Shown here: positions 1-8,321 of the stretch, piece after piece
How positions within the stretch are numbered: the first letter of the stretch is position 1
Layout of the letters: each line of letters begins with the position of its first letter
Origin: Lysobacter sp. yr284
GTDB lineage: Bacteria; Pseudomonadota; Gammaproteobacteria; Xanthomonadales; Xanthomonadaceae
Direction of reading: 5' to 3'
Length of the DNA stretch: 64,000 nucleotides
Assembly (NCBI RefSeq): GCF_900107375.1
Contig: NZ_FNPT01000017.1
Span: forward strand, 16,506 to 80,505
The notes under the pieces: model-generated
The model's database searches: none
Told to the model about the DNA's origin: nothing
Seen by the model: the letters and a program-made list of their open reading frames with translations, nothing else
Made by a program: the position numbers and the translations under genes

Positions 1-79
1 CTGTAGGAGCTGCGCAAGCTGCGACCGCGAACACGCAACTGCGAGGAAACCGCCGGCGCAAGCGCGCGCCAGCCGCCCC
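1..79. repeat. REP-like palindrome fragment
   Basis: The first bases contain GTAGGAGCTGCGCAAGCTGCG followed by ACCGCGA, the same core seen as inverted arms at 30781-30862 and in the tandem repeat at 61698-61940. This is one half of a Xanthomonadaceae-type GC-rich extragenic palindrome; its partner may lie left of the window. Confidence 0.5.
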
Positions 80-526
80 TCACCGAATCTCGATCTTCAA
101 CGAATACTTCGACACCGTGCCGCGGCGCGCGATGGCGCGGAACTGGTACACCTGGATGCGGTAGGTGCCGTTGGCCGGCAGCACCGCGCTTTCGCTCGAA
201 CGCCCGTTCCGGTAGGCGGCGCTCAGTTCCAGCCCGCTCGCGTCGGGGTCGGGCGTTCCGTCGGCGCGCGGCGGGAAGACGTTGACGTTGGCATTGGCGC
301 TGCCGGCAATCGCCAGGCGCAAGGTCTGGCCGGCGCGGGCGACGACGAGGTATTCCACCGAGTCGTAGCCCTTGATCGCGCCCTTCACCGTGGCACCGGT
401 GGTTCCCTTGGCGAACTTCACCGGCACGGTGACGACTTTGTCGGCCGCGCCGACCGCACCGGCGGCAGCAGCGAGCGCCAGCGCGAGGATCGCGATGCGG
501 GCGAAACGGGCAGGAAACCAAGGCAT
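80..526 (-). CDS. PliG-like periplasmic inhibitor of g-type lysozyme
   Basis: A 148-residue protein with an N-terminal signal peptide (hydrophobic run at about residues 10-27, small residues ahead of ADK). The mature part carries GYDSVEYLVVARAGQ, a central acidic/Asn segment, and LPANGTYRIQVYQFRAIARR followed by KYSLKIEIR. These match, from memory, the E. coli YcgK/PliG pattern (KGYD...Y...A.KGQ; LPASGKYELRV...ARK...KYNVDIQI) in order and in total length. PliG proteins bind goose-type lysozyme in the periplasm and block it. No lysozyme gene is adjacent and the gene appears monocistronic. The family assignment rests on motif memory and not on an alignment. Confidence 0.62.
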   Translation of the reverse strand: MPWFPARFARIAILALALAAAAGAVGAADKVVTVPVKFAKGTTGATVKGAIKGYDSVEYLVVARAGQTLRLAIAGSANANVNVFPPRADGTPDPDASGLELSAAYRNGRSSESAVLPANGTYRIQVYQFRAIARRGTVSKYSLKIEIR

Positions 527-706
527 GCGGGGCTCGTCGGCGACAGGAAGGAAGCGCGGAATCTACCGCACGCCCCTGAGCGCGGGTTGAACATTTTCCG
601 CCGCGTTGCGAACGCGCGTACGCACCGCGCCGAATCGGCAGTTCGCATGCACTTCCAGTGCGGACGAGATGCGCAACGCACGCGCGCGACAACCGCCGCG
701 GCGCGA

Positions 707-1534
707 TCAGCCCTTGTCGGCCTTGCCCTTGGCCTTGGGCTTCGCCGCGCCCGCGCCGTCCTGGCCCGCCGGCTCCTTCGCCGCGTCCTTGGCCTTGCCC
801 TTGGGCTTGTCGCGGATCCACACGATCTGGTTGTCGCGCCGGGTCTCGAACAAACCCGCCGCTTCGATCAGGTCGCTGAGCTTGCGATAGCCGTAGTTGC
901 GCGAATCGAACGAAGCCTGGTTGGCGATCTGGTGCCCGACCGCGCCCAGGTGCGACCAACCGTCGTCGCCGCTGGCCGCCTCCACCGCGCGCCGCAGCAT
1001 CCGCACCAGCCGGGTGTCGCTGCGCAGGTCCTGCGGGCTGCGCAGCGCCACCGTGGCCACGGTCTCGTCGGCCTGCACCTCCGCCGCCGGCTGGCCCAAC
1101 CCTTCGACGTAGGTGAACTTGGAGCAGGCGTTGACGAAGGGCTCGGGCGTCTTCTTCTCGCCGAAGCCGTAGACCCTGACCCCGTCGGTCAGCAGCCGCA
1201 TCACCAACGGGGTGAAGTCGGCATCGCTGGAAACGATCGCGAAGGCGTCGAGGTTGCGCGCGTACAGCAGGTCCATGGCGTCGATCACCATCGCCATGTC
1301 CGAGGCGTTCTTGCCCTTGGAGTACGCGAATTGCTGGATCGGGCGGATCGCGTACTCGTGCAGCACCGCTTCCCAGCTTTTCAGGTTCGGGCTTTTCCAG
1401 TTGCCGTAGGCGCGGCGCACGTTGGCCGCGCCGTAGCGGGCCACCTCGGCCAGGATCACCTCGATCTTGGCGGCCGGCGCGTTGTCGGCGTCGATCAGCA
1501 GGGCGATGCGTTTTTCTTCCGTGGCCACGGCCAT
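707..1534 (-). CDS. NYN-domain (LabA-like) protein with C-terminal OST-HTH/LOTUS domain
   Basis: A 275-residue protein. The N-terminal NYN (PIN-like nuclease) domain shows the expected acidic residues: LLIDADN near residue 14, DMAMVIDAMDL near 77 and SSDADFTPLV near 95, which together would bind a metal. Residues about 155-235 (WSHLGAVGHQI, then YGYRKLSDLIEAAGLFE) look like the OST-HTH/LOTUS winged-helix module often paired with NYN. The tail is Lys/Ala-rich and low complexity. I start at the ATG at 1534 because GGAG lies just upstream and homology begins there; a longer in-frame extension to 1642 is Arg-rich and unconvincing. It is divergent from tal. RNA binding or cleavage is inferred from the families; no substrate can be read from the sequence. 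Confidence 0.82.
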   Translation of the reverse strand: MAVATEEKRIALLIDADNAPAAKIEVILAEVARYGAANVRRAYGNWKSPNLKSWEAVLHEYAIRPIQQFAYSKGKNASDMAMVIDAMDLLYARNLDAFAIVSSDADFTPLVMRLLTDGVRVYGFGEKKTPEPFVNACSKFTYVEGLGQPAAEVQADETVATVALRSPQDLRSDTRLVRMLRRAVEAASGDDGWSHLGAVGHQIANQASFDSRNYGYRKLSDLIEAAGLFETRRDNQIVWIRDKPKGKAKDAAKEPAGQDGAGAAKPKAKGKADKG

Positions 1535-1702
1535 GGTCGGAGCTCCGGGGCCGCGGCGCGGCCGTCCGCGCCAGCCTAGCGCAAGGCGGCGCGGCCGGCG
1601 ACGCGCGCGCGGCCGCCAGGCAGAAGATAGCGCCGGCTTCATGACGGGCTAACCGCAATGGGCGAAAATGGCGCGGATACCTAACGACAGAACCCATTCC
1701 CC

Positions 1703-2656
1703 ATGAGCAACCGCCTGCAACAGCTGCGCCAACTCTCCGCCGTGGTCGCCGACACCGGCGACATCGAGGCCATCGCCCGCTTCCAACCGCTCGACGCCAC
1801 CACCAATCCCTCGCTGCTGCTCAAGGCCGCCGGCCTGCCCGCCTACGCGCCGCTGATCGACGCCGCCGTCGCGAAGGCCCAGGGCGCCGACGCGCAGGCG
1901 CGCGTGGCCGACGCCGGCCTGCGCCTGGCCGTGGCCATCGGCGGCGAGATCCTCAAGCTGATCCCCGGCCGCGTCTCCACCGAGGTCGACGCGCGGCTGA
2001 GCTTCGACACCCAGGCCAGCCTGGCGCAGGCGCGGCGCATCGTCGAACTCTACGAGGCCGCGGGCATCGGCCGCGACCGCCTGCTGATCAAGGTCGCCTC
2101 GACCTGGGAAGGCATCCGCGCCGCCGAGCAGTTGGAGAAGGAAGGCATCCACTGCAACCTGACCCTGCTGTTCTCCTTCGCCCAGGCGGTGGCCTGCGCC
2201 GAAGCCGGGGTGTACCTGATCTCGCCCTTCGTCGGCCGCATCCTCGACTGGCACCTGGCCAGCGGCGCGGCCACGCCGGCCACGCCGCAGGACGACCCGG
2301 GCGTGCAGTCGGTCGCGCGCATCTGGAACTACTACAAGCGCCACGGCTACCAGACCGTGGTGATGGGCGCCAGCTTCCGCAACGTCGGCCAGGTGCTGGC
2401 GCTGGCCGGCTGCGACCGCCTGACCATCTCGCCGGAACTGCTCGGCGAACTGGAAGCCAGCGACGGCGAGGTGCCGCGCGCGCTCAACGACGACGGCGAA
2501 CGCGCCGCCGCGGGCGAGCGCCTGGGCGAGGCCGGGTTCCGCTGGCAGCACAACGAGGACGCGATGGCGACCGACAAGCTCGCCGACGGCATCCGCCGCT
2601 TCGCCGCCGACCAGCGCAAGCTCGAAGCGCTGCTGGCGCAACGCGCGAACGGATGA
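1703..2656 (+). CDS. tal: transaldolase (TalA/TalB type)
   Basis: A 317-residue protein, the usual length for the classical class-I transaldolase subfamily. It moves a dihydroxyacetone unit between sedoheptulose-7-phosphate and glyceraldehyde-3-phosphate in the non-oxidative pentose phosphate pathway. Diagnostic segments are [13 protein letters not shown] near residue 33, the Schiff-base lysine in [12 protein letters not shown] near residue 131, [12 protein letters not shown] near 152 and [10 protein letters not shown] near 175. It is cytosolic. The stop lies 10 bases before ndh on the same strand, so the two are probably co-transcribed. Confidence 0.97.
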   Translation: MSNRLQQLRQLSAVVADTGDIEAIARFQPLDATTNPSLLLKAAGLPAYAPLIDAAVAKAQGADAQARVADAGLRLAVAIGGEILKLIPGRVSTEVDARLSFDTQASLAQARRIVELYEAAGIGRDRLLIKVASTWEGIRAAEQLEKEGIHCNLTLLFSFAQAVACAEAGVYLISPFVGRILDWHLASGAATPATPQDDPGVQSVARIWNYYKRHGYQTVVMGASFRNVGQVLALAGCDRLTISPELLGELEASDGEVPRALNDDGERAAAGERLGEAGFRWQHNEDAMATDKLADGIRRFAADQRKLEALLAQRANG

Positions 2657-2666
2657 GGAGCCGGCT

Positions 2667-3950
2667 ATGTCCGATACCCGCAAGCATGTCGTCATCGTAG
2701 GCGGCGGCTTCGGCGGACTGTGGGCGACCCGCGCACTGGCGTCCGCGCCGGTGCGCATCACCCTGATCGACCGCCGCAACCACCACCTGTTCCAACCGCT
2801 GCTGTACCAGGTCGCCACCGCCGGCCTATCCTCGCCGGACATCGCCGCGCCGCTGCGCCACATCCTGCGCAAGCAGGCCAACGTCGAAGTGCGCCTGGGC
2901 GAAGTCGTCGGCATGGACGCCGACGCGCGCAGCGTCGTCCTCGCCGACGGCGAGCGCATCGGCTACGACTTCCTGCTGCTCGCCAGCGGCGCCACCCACG
3001 CCTACTTCGGCCACGACGAGTGGTCGGCGCACGCGCCGGGCCTGAAGACCCTCGACGACGCCCTGCACATCCGCCGCCGCGTGCTGCTCGCGTTCGAGCG
3101 CGCCGAGGCCGCGCAGATCGAGCAGGAACGCGCCGCGTGGCTGCACTTCGCCGTGGTCGGCGGCGGCCCGACCGGGGTCGAGCTGGCCGGCACCCTGGCC
3201 GAGATCGCGCGCAAGACCCTGCGCCGCGAGTTCCGCCGGATCGATCCGGCGCAGGCGCGGGTGCGCCTGATCGAAGCCGGGCCGCGGGTGCTGGCGAGCT
3301 TTCCCGAGTCGCTGTCGGAAAAGGCCCGCGCGCAGTTGCAGCGGCTCGGCGTGGAAGTCTCCACCGGCACCCCGGTCGGTTCGATCGACGCCAACGGCTA
3401 CACCCTGGGCGCCGAATTCGTCCCCGCGCGCACGGTGCTGTGGGCCGCCGGCGTGGCGGCCTCGCCGCTGGGCGCGCTGCTCGACGTCCCGCGCGACCGC
3501 GCCGGCCGCGTGCAGGTGTTGCCCGATCTCAGCGTGCCCGGCCGGCCGGAGATCTTCGTCGCCGGCGACCTCGCCAGCCTGCAGCAGGACGACGGCAAGC
3601 CGGTACCCGGCGTGGCGCCGGCGGCCAAGCAGATGGGCAGCCACGTCGCCGGCAGCATCCGCGCGCGCCTGGCCGGCCAGCCGGCGCCGCCGCCGTTCCG
3701 CTACGTCGACTTCGGCAACCTCGCCACCATCGGCCGCCGCGCCGCGGTGGTGGACCTGCACGGCTGGCATTTCTCCGGCGTGCTGGCGTGGACGTTCTGG
3801 CTGGCCGCGCACGTGTTCTTCCTGATCGGCTTCCGCAACCGCCTGATCGTGATGCTCAACTGGTCGTGGGCGTACTACACCTACCAGCGCCACGCCCGCA
3901 TCATCCTCGGCGGCGCGGGCGACAAGTCCGCCAACGACGACGAGGACTGA
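2667..3950 (+). CDS. ndh: type II NADH dehydrogenase (FAD-dependent NADH:quinone oxidoreductase)
   Basis: A 427-residue flavoprotein. The FAD-binding Rossmann motif VIVGGGFGGLWATRAL is at residues 9-24, a second dinucleotide-binding motif (FAVVGGGPTGVELAGTLAE) is near 160 for NADH, and FVAGDLASLQQDDG near 295 is the conserved flavin-contacting segment. The C-terminal Trp/Phe-rich hydrophobic stretch (residues about 365-410) fits peripheral membrane attachment. It would transfer electrons from NADH to quinone without pumping protons. The upstream AGGAG gives a good ribosome site. An intrinsic terminator at 3985-4012 ends the tal-ndh unit. Confidence 0.93.
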   Translation: MSDTRKHVVIVGGGFGGLWATRALASAPVRITLIDRRNHHLFQPLLYQVATAGLSSPDIAAPLRHILRKQANVEVRLGEVVGMDADARSVVLADGERIGYDFLLLASGATHAYFGHDEWSAHAPGLKTLDDALHIRRRVLLAFERAEAAQIEQERAAWLHFAVVGGGPTGVELAGTLAEIARKTLRREFRRIDPAQARVRLIEAGPRVLASFPESLSEKARAQLQRLGVEVSTGTPVGSIDANGYTLGAEFVPARTVLWAAGVAASPLGALLDVPRDRAGRVQVLPDLSVPGRPEIFVAGDLASLQQDDGKPVPGVAPAAKQMGSHVAGSIRARLAGQPAPPPFRYVDFGNLATIGRRAAVVDLHGWHFSGVLAWTFWLAAHVFFLIGFRNRLIVMLNWSWAYYTYQRHARIILGGAGDKSANDDED

Positions 3951-3982
3951 GTCCGGCCCGCGCGGCGACGCAGGCCGCGGTA

Positions 3983-4012
3983 AAAAAAGGGCGCCCGAGG
4001 GCGCCCTTTTTC
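3983..4012. terminator. bidirectional intrinsic terminator
   Basis: An 11-bp perfect stem (AAAAGGGCGCC at 3985-3995 with GGCGCCCTTTT at 4000-4010) and a 4-nt loop. A-run and T-run flank it on either strand, so it can terminate both ndh (+) and the converging secreted-protein gene (-). Confidence 0.9.
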
Positions 4013-4032
4013 GTTCGCGGCCATGCGCTCGC

Positions 4033-4461
4033 TCAGGTGTATCCGTCGTAGTAGTACGCCGTCGCCTGCACCTGCCGGCTCGCGCCGGTGTCCAGGTCGG
4101 TCACGGTGGCCTGCACGATCGCCACGCCGTCGCCGGCCAGGTCGGTCGTGATCGGCACCGCGCAGGCGTTCTGGTTGGCGCAGGACGCGACGATCGCATT
4201 GGTCTCCAGATCGCGCCAGACGAAACCGTAGTTGCCGGCCGGCAGGCCGGTCACGCTGAACACCGCCACCGACGTGTGGTGCGCGCCATTGGGCACCCAC
4301 CACGAACTGCAGGTGTCGGGCGTGGGGATGTCGTAACGGAAGGTGTCGACGTAACACACCATGCCGGCGTCGGTGACGTTGCCGGCCTGCACTGGCGCGG
4401 CATGGCCCATGGCCAGCGCCAGCGCGACCGCGCTCAGGCCGATGCTTGTATTGATGCGCAT
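4033..4461 (-). CDS. small secreted protein of unknown function (tandem paralogue A)
   Basis: 142 residues with a clear signal peptide (hydrophobic 7-20, AQA-like end at residue 26). I do not recognise the family. The mature part has CYVDTFRYDIP, then a Cys-x-Ser-Trp-Trp, VAVFSVTGLPAGNYGFVW, DLET, two further Cys in ASCANQNACAVPI, VTDLDTGASR and a C-terminal YYDGYT. Spacing of the four Cys suggests two disulfides. The length is identical to the next gene and about half the positions are shared, so they arose by tandem duplication. AAGGAGAG ahead of the ATG supports the start. It lacks a membrane anchor, so it is probably periplasmic or extracellular, with a compact beta-sandwich look (inference). 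Confidence 0.85.
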   Translation of the reverse strand: MRINTSIGLSAVALALAMGHAAPVQAGNVTDAGMVCYVDTFRYDIPTPDTCSSWWVPNGAHHTSVAVFSVTGLPAGNYGFVWRDLETNAIVASCANQNACAVPITTDLAGDGVAIVQATVTDLDTGASRQVQATAYYYDGYT

Positions 4462-4542
4462 GAAACTCTCCTTGTCCGATGTGCGTGATTCGATGAACCA
4501 CCGCGCGCCGCGGCGTTCGCCGCCGGCGCGCGGCGGCCGCGA

Positions 4543-4971
4543 TCAGTTGTAGCCGTCCCAGTACCACGCCGTGGCATCGAGCGAGCGCTGCGCGCCGGTG
4601 GCCGTGTCGGTCACCACCACCCGCGCGCGCGCCTCGCCGTCGCCGCGGGTCTCGGTGGCGATGGGCACGATGCAGTACTGCGCGTTGCCGCAGCCGGCCG
4701 GCGCCTGCCCGGTTTCCAGGTCGGTCCAGGCGAAGCTGTAGCTGCCGGCCGCCAGGCCGGTCACCTCGAACATCGCCACCGACGGATTGGTCGCCGTGCC
4801 CGGCGTCCAGGTGCTGTGGCACCACTGCGCCTGCGGCACGTCGAAGGCAAAGGTATCGACATAGCACGTCAGTTGCGCGCCGCTCAGATCGCCCGCGCGC
4901 GCGGGCGCGACCGCGGCCAACGACAACGCCGCGGCGAAGCCCGCCGCGATCAGCATCTTGCTCACTTCCAT
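4543..4971 (-). CDS. small secreted protein of unknown function (tandem paralogue B)
   Basis: 142 residues, again with a signal peptide ending near PARA at residues 23-26. It shares with paralogue A the blocks CYVDTFAFDVP, SVAMFEVTGLAAGSY, FAW-DLETG, Cys...YCIVPI, GDGEA, VVTDTATGAQR and a final WYWDGYN. The start ATG is preceded by AAGGAGGGG, so MEVSK is preferred over the internal Met. It lies 81 bases upstream of paralogue A on the same strand; the two could be one transcript, though A has its own strong ribosome site. Function unknown. Confidence 0.85.
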   Translation of the reverse strand: MEVSKMLIAAGFAAALSLAAVAPARAGDLSGAQLTCYVDTFAFDVPQAQWCHSTWTPGTATNPSVAMFEVTGLAAGSYSFAWTDLETGQAPAGCGNAQYCIVPIATETRGDGEARARVVVTDTATGAQRSLDATAWYWDGYN

Positions 4972-5152
4972 GACCCCCTCCTTTTGGTTTTAGACCGGCG
5001 CATGGCGCGGCCGGCGCCGCAGTCTTGGGCCGGCGCGCGGGCGCCGGCAAGCAGGAGGCCGCATTGCTGCGACGCGGCTTGCAGTTCTCAGCCGCCCGCG
5101 CGGCGCCGCGGCGGCGAAGTTGGGTGCGGTCGCAACCGCGAATGGCGCCGGC

Positions 5153-5635
5153 TCAGCCCTGCGCCGGCTCGCGGTCGATCGCGCACAGGAAGCAACCGTA
5201 GCGCGCGTTGTGGGCATGGATGCGGGCGGTGCGCGGATCGTCGAACAGTTCCTGCATCGCCGCCTCGGCATCGCGCCCTTCCAGCGCGCGCGCCTGCAGC
5301 ATCCAGCCGTCCGCATCGTAGGCGCGCAACGACAGATGGCGGGTGCCCAGGATCGAAGGCAGCCGATTGCGCAGCGTCGGCGCACGCATCGCGTCCTCGC
5401 GCACGAAGATCGGACCGCTGGCGCGATACGGGCCGTCGCAATCGTGATGCGCGAAGGTCAACAGCAACAGCCGCTCGCCCGGCGCCGCCTCGGCCAGCGA
5501 CACCCGGCACGGATAGCCGGTCGGCGAATCCGCCACGACCCGGCGCATACCGTGCGCGCGCAACGCCGCATCGTCGAGCGCGAACAACGGCGCAAAGGTT
5601 TCCGGGGCGAGACCGTCGATTCGGTAGGCGTGCAT
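5153..5635 (-). CDS. DUF1203 domain protein
   Basis: 160 residues, matching the compact DUF1203 family: N-terminal FAPLFALDDAALRAHG, GYPCRVSLAEAAPGERLLLLTF, then the His/Pro segment HHDCDGPYRASGPIFVRE and C-terminal HAHNARYGCFLCAIDR. A much longer open frame extends upstream but only by antisense of the neighbouring gene; the ATG at 5635 is where recognisable family sequence begins. It is divergent from the gene at 5774. The biochemical role of the family is not known to me. Confidence 0.85.
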   Translation of the reverse strand: MHAYRIDGLAPETFAPLFALDDAALRAHGMRRVVADSPTGYPCRVSLAEAAPGERLLLLTFAHHDCDGPYRASGPIFVREDAMRAPTLRNRLPSILGTRHLSLRAYDADGWMLQARALEGRDAEAAMQELFDDPRTARIHAHNARYGCFLCAIDREPAQG

Positions 5636-5773
5636 GGCGCGGGTTCCGGTGGGTGGGGACGGCGCCACGTTAGGCCGGTTGGGCTGGGGGCGATATCCGC
5701 GTCTTGCGCAGCGCCCGCATTGGTTTAGGCTGAGCGCCCGCGCGCACGTCGCGATTCGCCGATGAAGGACCGC

Positions 5774-7270
5774 ATGAGCGCGCAGCGCAGCTCGACCCCG
5801 CATACATCCCGACGTTCGCGCCGCCCCGCACTGCAGACGATGCTGTTCGCTTTGGCTGTGGCGATGAGTTTCGGCGCGAGTGCGATTCCGCGCGGACTCG
5901 ATGCTTCCGCGCCCGCCGCGGCGAAAACGACGGCGCGCGTGCCGGCCGGGAACTTCATCGATCAAGTCCAAGCCGAATCGCAGGCCGCCGAGGATTTCGG
6001 CCGGCGCCACCTGCCGTTGCAGTTCTCCGGCCGTCTCGACCAAGCCGTGGCCGAACTGGTCGCCTACGCCGAACAAGGCGGCGCCGCACGCCGGTTCGCC
6101 ATCGGCAACATGCTGTGGTCGATGGCGCCCGAGGCCTCGTTGCGCCTGCACCGCAGCGCGGACGCCCTGCAGCCGGAGCAACCGGAAATCCTGTTCGAGT
6201 TGGCCCTGCACTACACCCGCAAGGACGACTGCGGCGCCGCGTTGCCGCTGTGGACGCGTCTGCGCGCCAGTCCCATCGGCATTGCGGATACGGCTACCTA
6301 CGTCGCTGCGTATTGTTACCTGGCCCTCGGCGACCTGCGCGGCGCGGCGGCGATCGTGCGCGACTCCAACGTCGATTCGCGCCACGTCGGCGCCGAGAAG
6401 ATGTCGTACGAAGTCTTCGGCGGCCCCAGCGAACTGAGCCGCTTCGGCCAGGACTACCGCCAGGCCTCGCGCGGCGACCGGGCCGCGCTCGAACGCCTGC
6501 TCGCGCGCTCGTTCGATTGGCACGGGGATTGGTGGAACGCCGCGCCGCAAGCCTCGGCGCAGGACGCGGCGATCGCGCTGGCGCGCGCGCAGTGGAGCCC
6601 GCAGCAGCGCGAGCGCCAGGAGTGGGACTGCCTGTGGCCCAAGCTGCGCGATCGCGAGCAAGGCCTCGGCTACGACGATCTGGAGCGCTGCCGGGTGATC
6701 GTCGGCAACCACCCGTACCCGGCCAGTTCGGCGCTGGGCCGGGTGGCGCTGGGCCGTGCAGCGGCGCGCGCGACGCAGCCGCCGGACTTCGTCGCCCTGC
6801 TCGCCCGTCATGGCGATACATTGCGCGAACGCGCCCGCAGCGAGAGCGGCGACCTGGAAGCGCTGCGGGTGTTGGCCTATCTGCAGCAGAACGCTGCAGA
6901 CGCCGCCGGCCTGGCCGAAAGCGATGAGCTGGGCTGGAAACGCTATCGCGACGAACGCTTCGCGCTCAGCCGCATCCGGCACGCCGAACCCGCCCCGGAC
7001 ACGGTGCCGGACCCGGCCTACCGAGCGATGCTCGCGCAGGCGGCGCAGGATTTCCCGCACGCGCCGCTGTATCCGATGCTGGAAGCGGTCTACCGCGCCG
7101 GCGACGGCGATCTGCCGGCTGCCGATGTCGCCCGCATATTGCAGGCCGAGACCCGAACGTTGGATCTGAGCATCCGCAGCGGCGGCCTGCGCTCGCATTC
7201 GCAGCTCAAGGCGCTGTACCGGCACTTGGACGCGATGCTGGAAAAAGAGGGCGCCAAGCCAGGCGGCTGA
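5774..7270 (+). CDS. exported helical-repeat protein, unrecognised
   Basis: 498 residues. The N-terminus is basic (SRRSRRP) followed by a hydrophobic run MLFALAVAMSFGASA, a signal peptide or anchor. The rest is Ala/Leu/Arg-rich and helical, with several TPR/Sel1-like stretches, for example PEILFELALHYTRKDDCGAALPLWTRL and YVAAYCYLALGDLRGAAAI at about residues 140-195. I do not recognise a family. GAAGGA four bases before 5774 supports this start over the ATG 12 bases upstream. It ends before the rpoH terminator and converges with rpoH. Confidence 0.78.
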   Translation: MSAQRSSTPHTSRRSRRPALQTMLFALAVAMSFGASAIPRGLDASAPAAAKTTARVPAGNFIDQVQAESQAAEDFGRRHLPLQFSGRLDQAVAELVAYAEQGGAARRFAIGNMLWSMAPEASLRLHRSADALQPEQPEILFELALHYTRKDDCGAALPLWTRLRASPIGIADTATYVAAYCYLALGDLRGAAAIVRDSNVDSRHVGAEKMSYEVFGGPSELSRFGQDYRQASRGDRAALERLLARSFDWHGDWWNAAPQASAQDAAIALARAQWSPQQRERQEWDCLWPKLRDREQGLGYDDLERCRVIVGNHPYPASSALGRVALGRAAARATQPPDFVALLARHGDTLRERARSESGDLEALRVLAYLQQNAADAAGLAESDELGWKRYRDERFALSRIRHAEPAPDTVPDPAYRAMLAQAAQDFPHAPLYPMLEAVYRAGDGDLPAADVARILQAETRTLDLSIRSGGLRSHSQLKALYRHLDAMLEKEGAKPGG

Positions 7271-7349
7271 GCGCCTGCCGCCTGGACGCGGGCTACGGCA
7301 CGCGTTGCGGGCGAAGCCGCATCCGACGAGGCCCAGTCCGGCGGCGCAA

Positions 7350-7383
7350 AAACAAGAACGGCCCGGGTCGCCCCGGGCCGTTC
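7350..7383 (-). terminator. rpoH intrinsic terminator
   Basis: A 12-bp perfect stem, GAACGGCCCGGG at 7356-7367 and CCCGGGCCGTTC at 7372-7383. Read on the minus strand it is followed by TTGTTTTTG, so it terminates rpoH; it may also stop the converging plus-strand gene. Confidence 0.85.
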
Positions 7384-7405
7384 GTGGTTTCGATCCGCTG
7401 CGCGC

Positions 7406-8284
7406 TTACGCCGCGAACAGGCCGCGCATCTTCTTCAGCGCGTTGGCCTCGATCTGGCGGATGCGCTCGGCGCTGACGCCGTACTCGTCGGCCAGTTCCT
7501 GCAGCGTGACCTTGCTGTCGGCGTCCAGCCAGCGACGCTTGACGATGTCGCGCGAGCGCGCATCCAGGCCGGCCAGGCCCTCGCGCAGCAGCGCGAGTTG
7601 GTTGTCTTCCTCGTCCTCGCGCTCGTAGCTCTGCGAGGGGTCTTCGTCGGCGGTGCGCAGGTACGCGGCCGGCGACGGCGGCGCGTGGTCGTCGTCCTCG
7701 TCGCTGGGCGCGTCGAAGCCGATGTCGCGGCCGGACAGGCGCGACTCCATCTCCATCACTTCGCGCTCGGAGACGTTGAGGTCCAGGGCCACCTGACGCA
7801 CTTCCTCGGCGTTCATCCAGCCCAGGCGGGTCTTGGACTTGCGCAGGTTGAAGAACAGCTTGCGCTGGGCCTTGGTCGTGGCGACCTTGACGATGCGCCA
7901 GTTCTTGAGGATGAACTCGTGCATCTCGGCGCGGATCCAGTGCACCGCGAAGGAGACCAGGCGCACGCCCTGTTCGGGGTCGAAGCGCTTGACCGCCTTC
8001 ATCAGGCCGATGTTGCCTTCCTGGATGAGGTCGCCGATCTGCAGGCCATAGCCGTTGTAGCCGCGGGCCACGTGGACCACGAAGCGCAGATGGGAATGGA
8101 CGAGTTCGCGGGCCGCGTCGAGGTCTTCCTCGTCGCGGAAACGGCGGGCCAACGCCTGCTCGTCTTCGGCGGTCAGCACCGGGATCTGGTGCACCGCGCC
8201 GATGTACGCGTCCAGCGAACCGAGCGCGCTGGGCACAGGCAGGTTGTTGGCGACAAGAGCGGAGGATTGGGCGATAGAGGTCAT
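7406..8284 (-). CDS. rpoH: RNA polymerase heat-shock sigma factor sigma-32
   Basis: 292 residues, normal for RpoH. Region 2 is recognisable by DLIQEGNIGLMKAVKRFDPEQGVRLVSFAVHWIRAEMHEFIL, and the RpoH box appears as QRKLFFNLRK near residue 138, the hallmark that separates it from other sigma-70 members. Region 4 closes with VTLQELADEYGVSAERIRQIEANALKKMRGLF. It directs polymerase to chaperone and protease promoters. A linker rich in acidic residues (DEDDDHAPP) lies between regions 3 and 4. The 5' leader contains a CIRCE-like dyad 10 nt before the ATG and no good Shine-Dalgarno sequence. Confidence 0.98.
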   Translation of the reverse strand: MTSIAQSSALVANNLPVPSALGSLDAYIGAVHQIPVLTAEDEQALARRFRDEEDLDAARELVHSHLRFVVHVARGYNGYGLQIGDLIQEGNIGLMKAVKRFDPEQGVRLVSFAVHWIRAEMHEFILKNWRIVKVATTKAQRKLFFNLRKSKTRLGWMNAEEVRQVALDLNVSEREVMEMESRLSGRDIGFDAPSDEDDDHAPPSPAAYLRTADEDPSQSYEREDEEDNQLALLREGLAGLDARSRDIVKRRWLDADSKVTLQELADEYGVSAERIRQIEANALKKMRGLFAA

Positions 8285-8294
8285 GTCGGCGATC

Positions 8295-8321
8295 TTAGCA
8301 GTCGGCCTATCGGACTGCTAA
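8295..8321 (-). promoter_or_regulatory. CIRCE-like operator (HrcA site) in the rpoH leader
   Basis: TTAGCAGTC, exactly 9 intervening bases, GACTGCTAA. The canonical CIRCE element bound by HrcA is TTAGCACTC-N9-GAGTGCTAA. This site matches 8 of 9 positions in each arm and the single change is mirrored, so the dyad stays perfect. It sits 10 bases before the rpoH start codon, the usual place for CIRCE. HrcA binding is inferred. Confidence 0.75.

Noticed and set aside
8295-8321. rpoH leader as a ROSE-type RNA thermometer
   Set aside because: The dyad matches CIRCE in arm sequence and exact spacer; the characteristic ROSE hairpin pairing with the Shine-Dalgarno sequence is not present.
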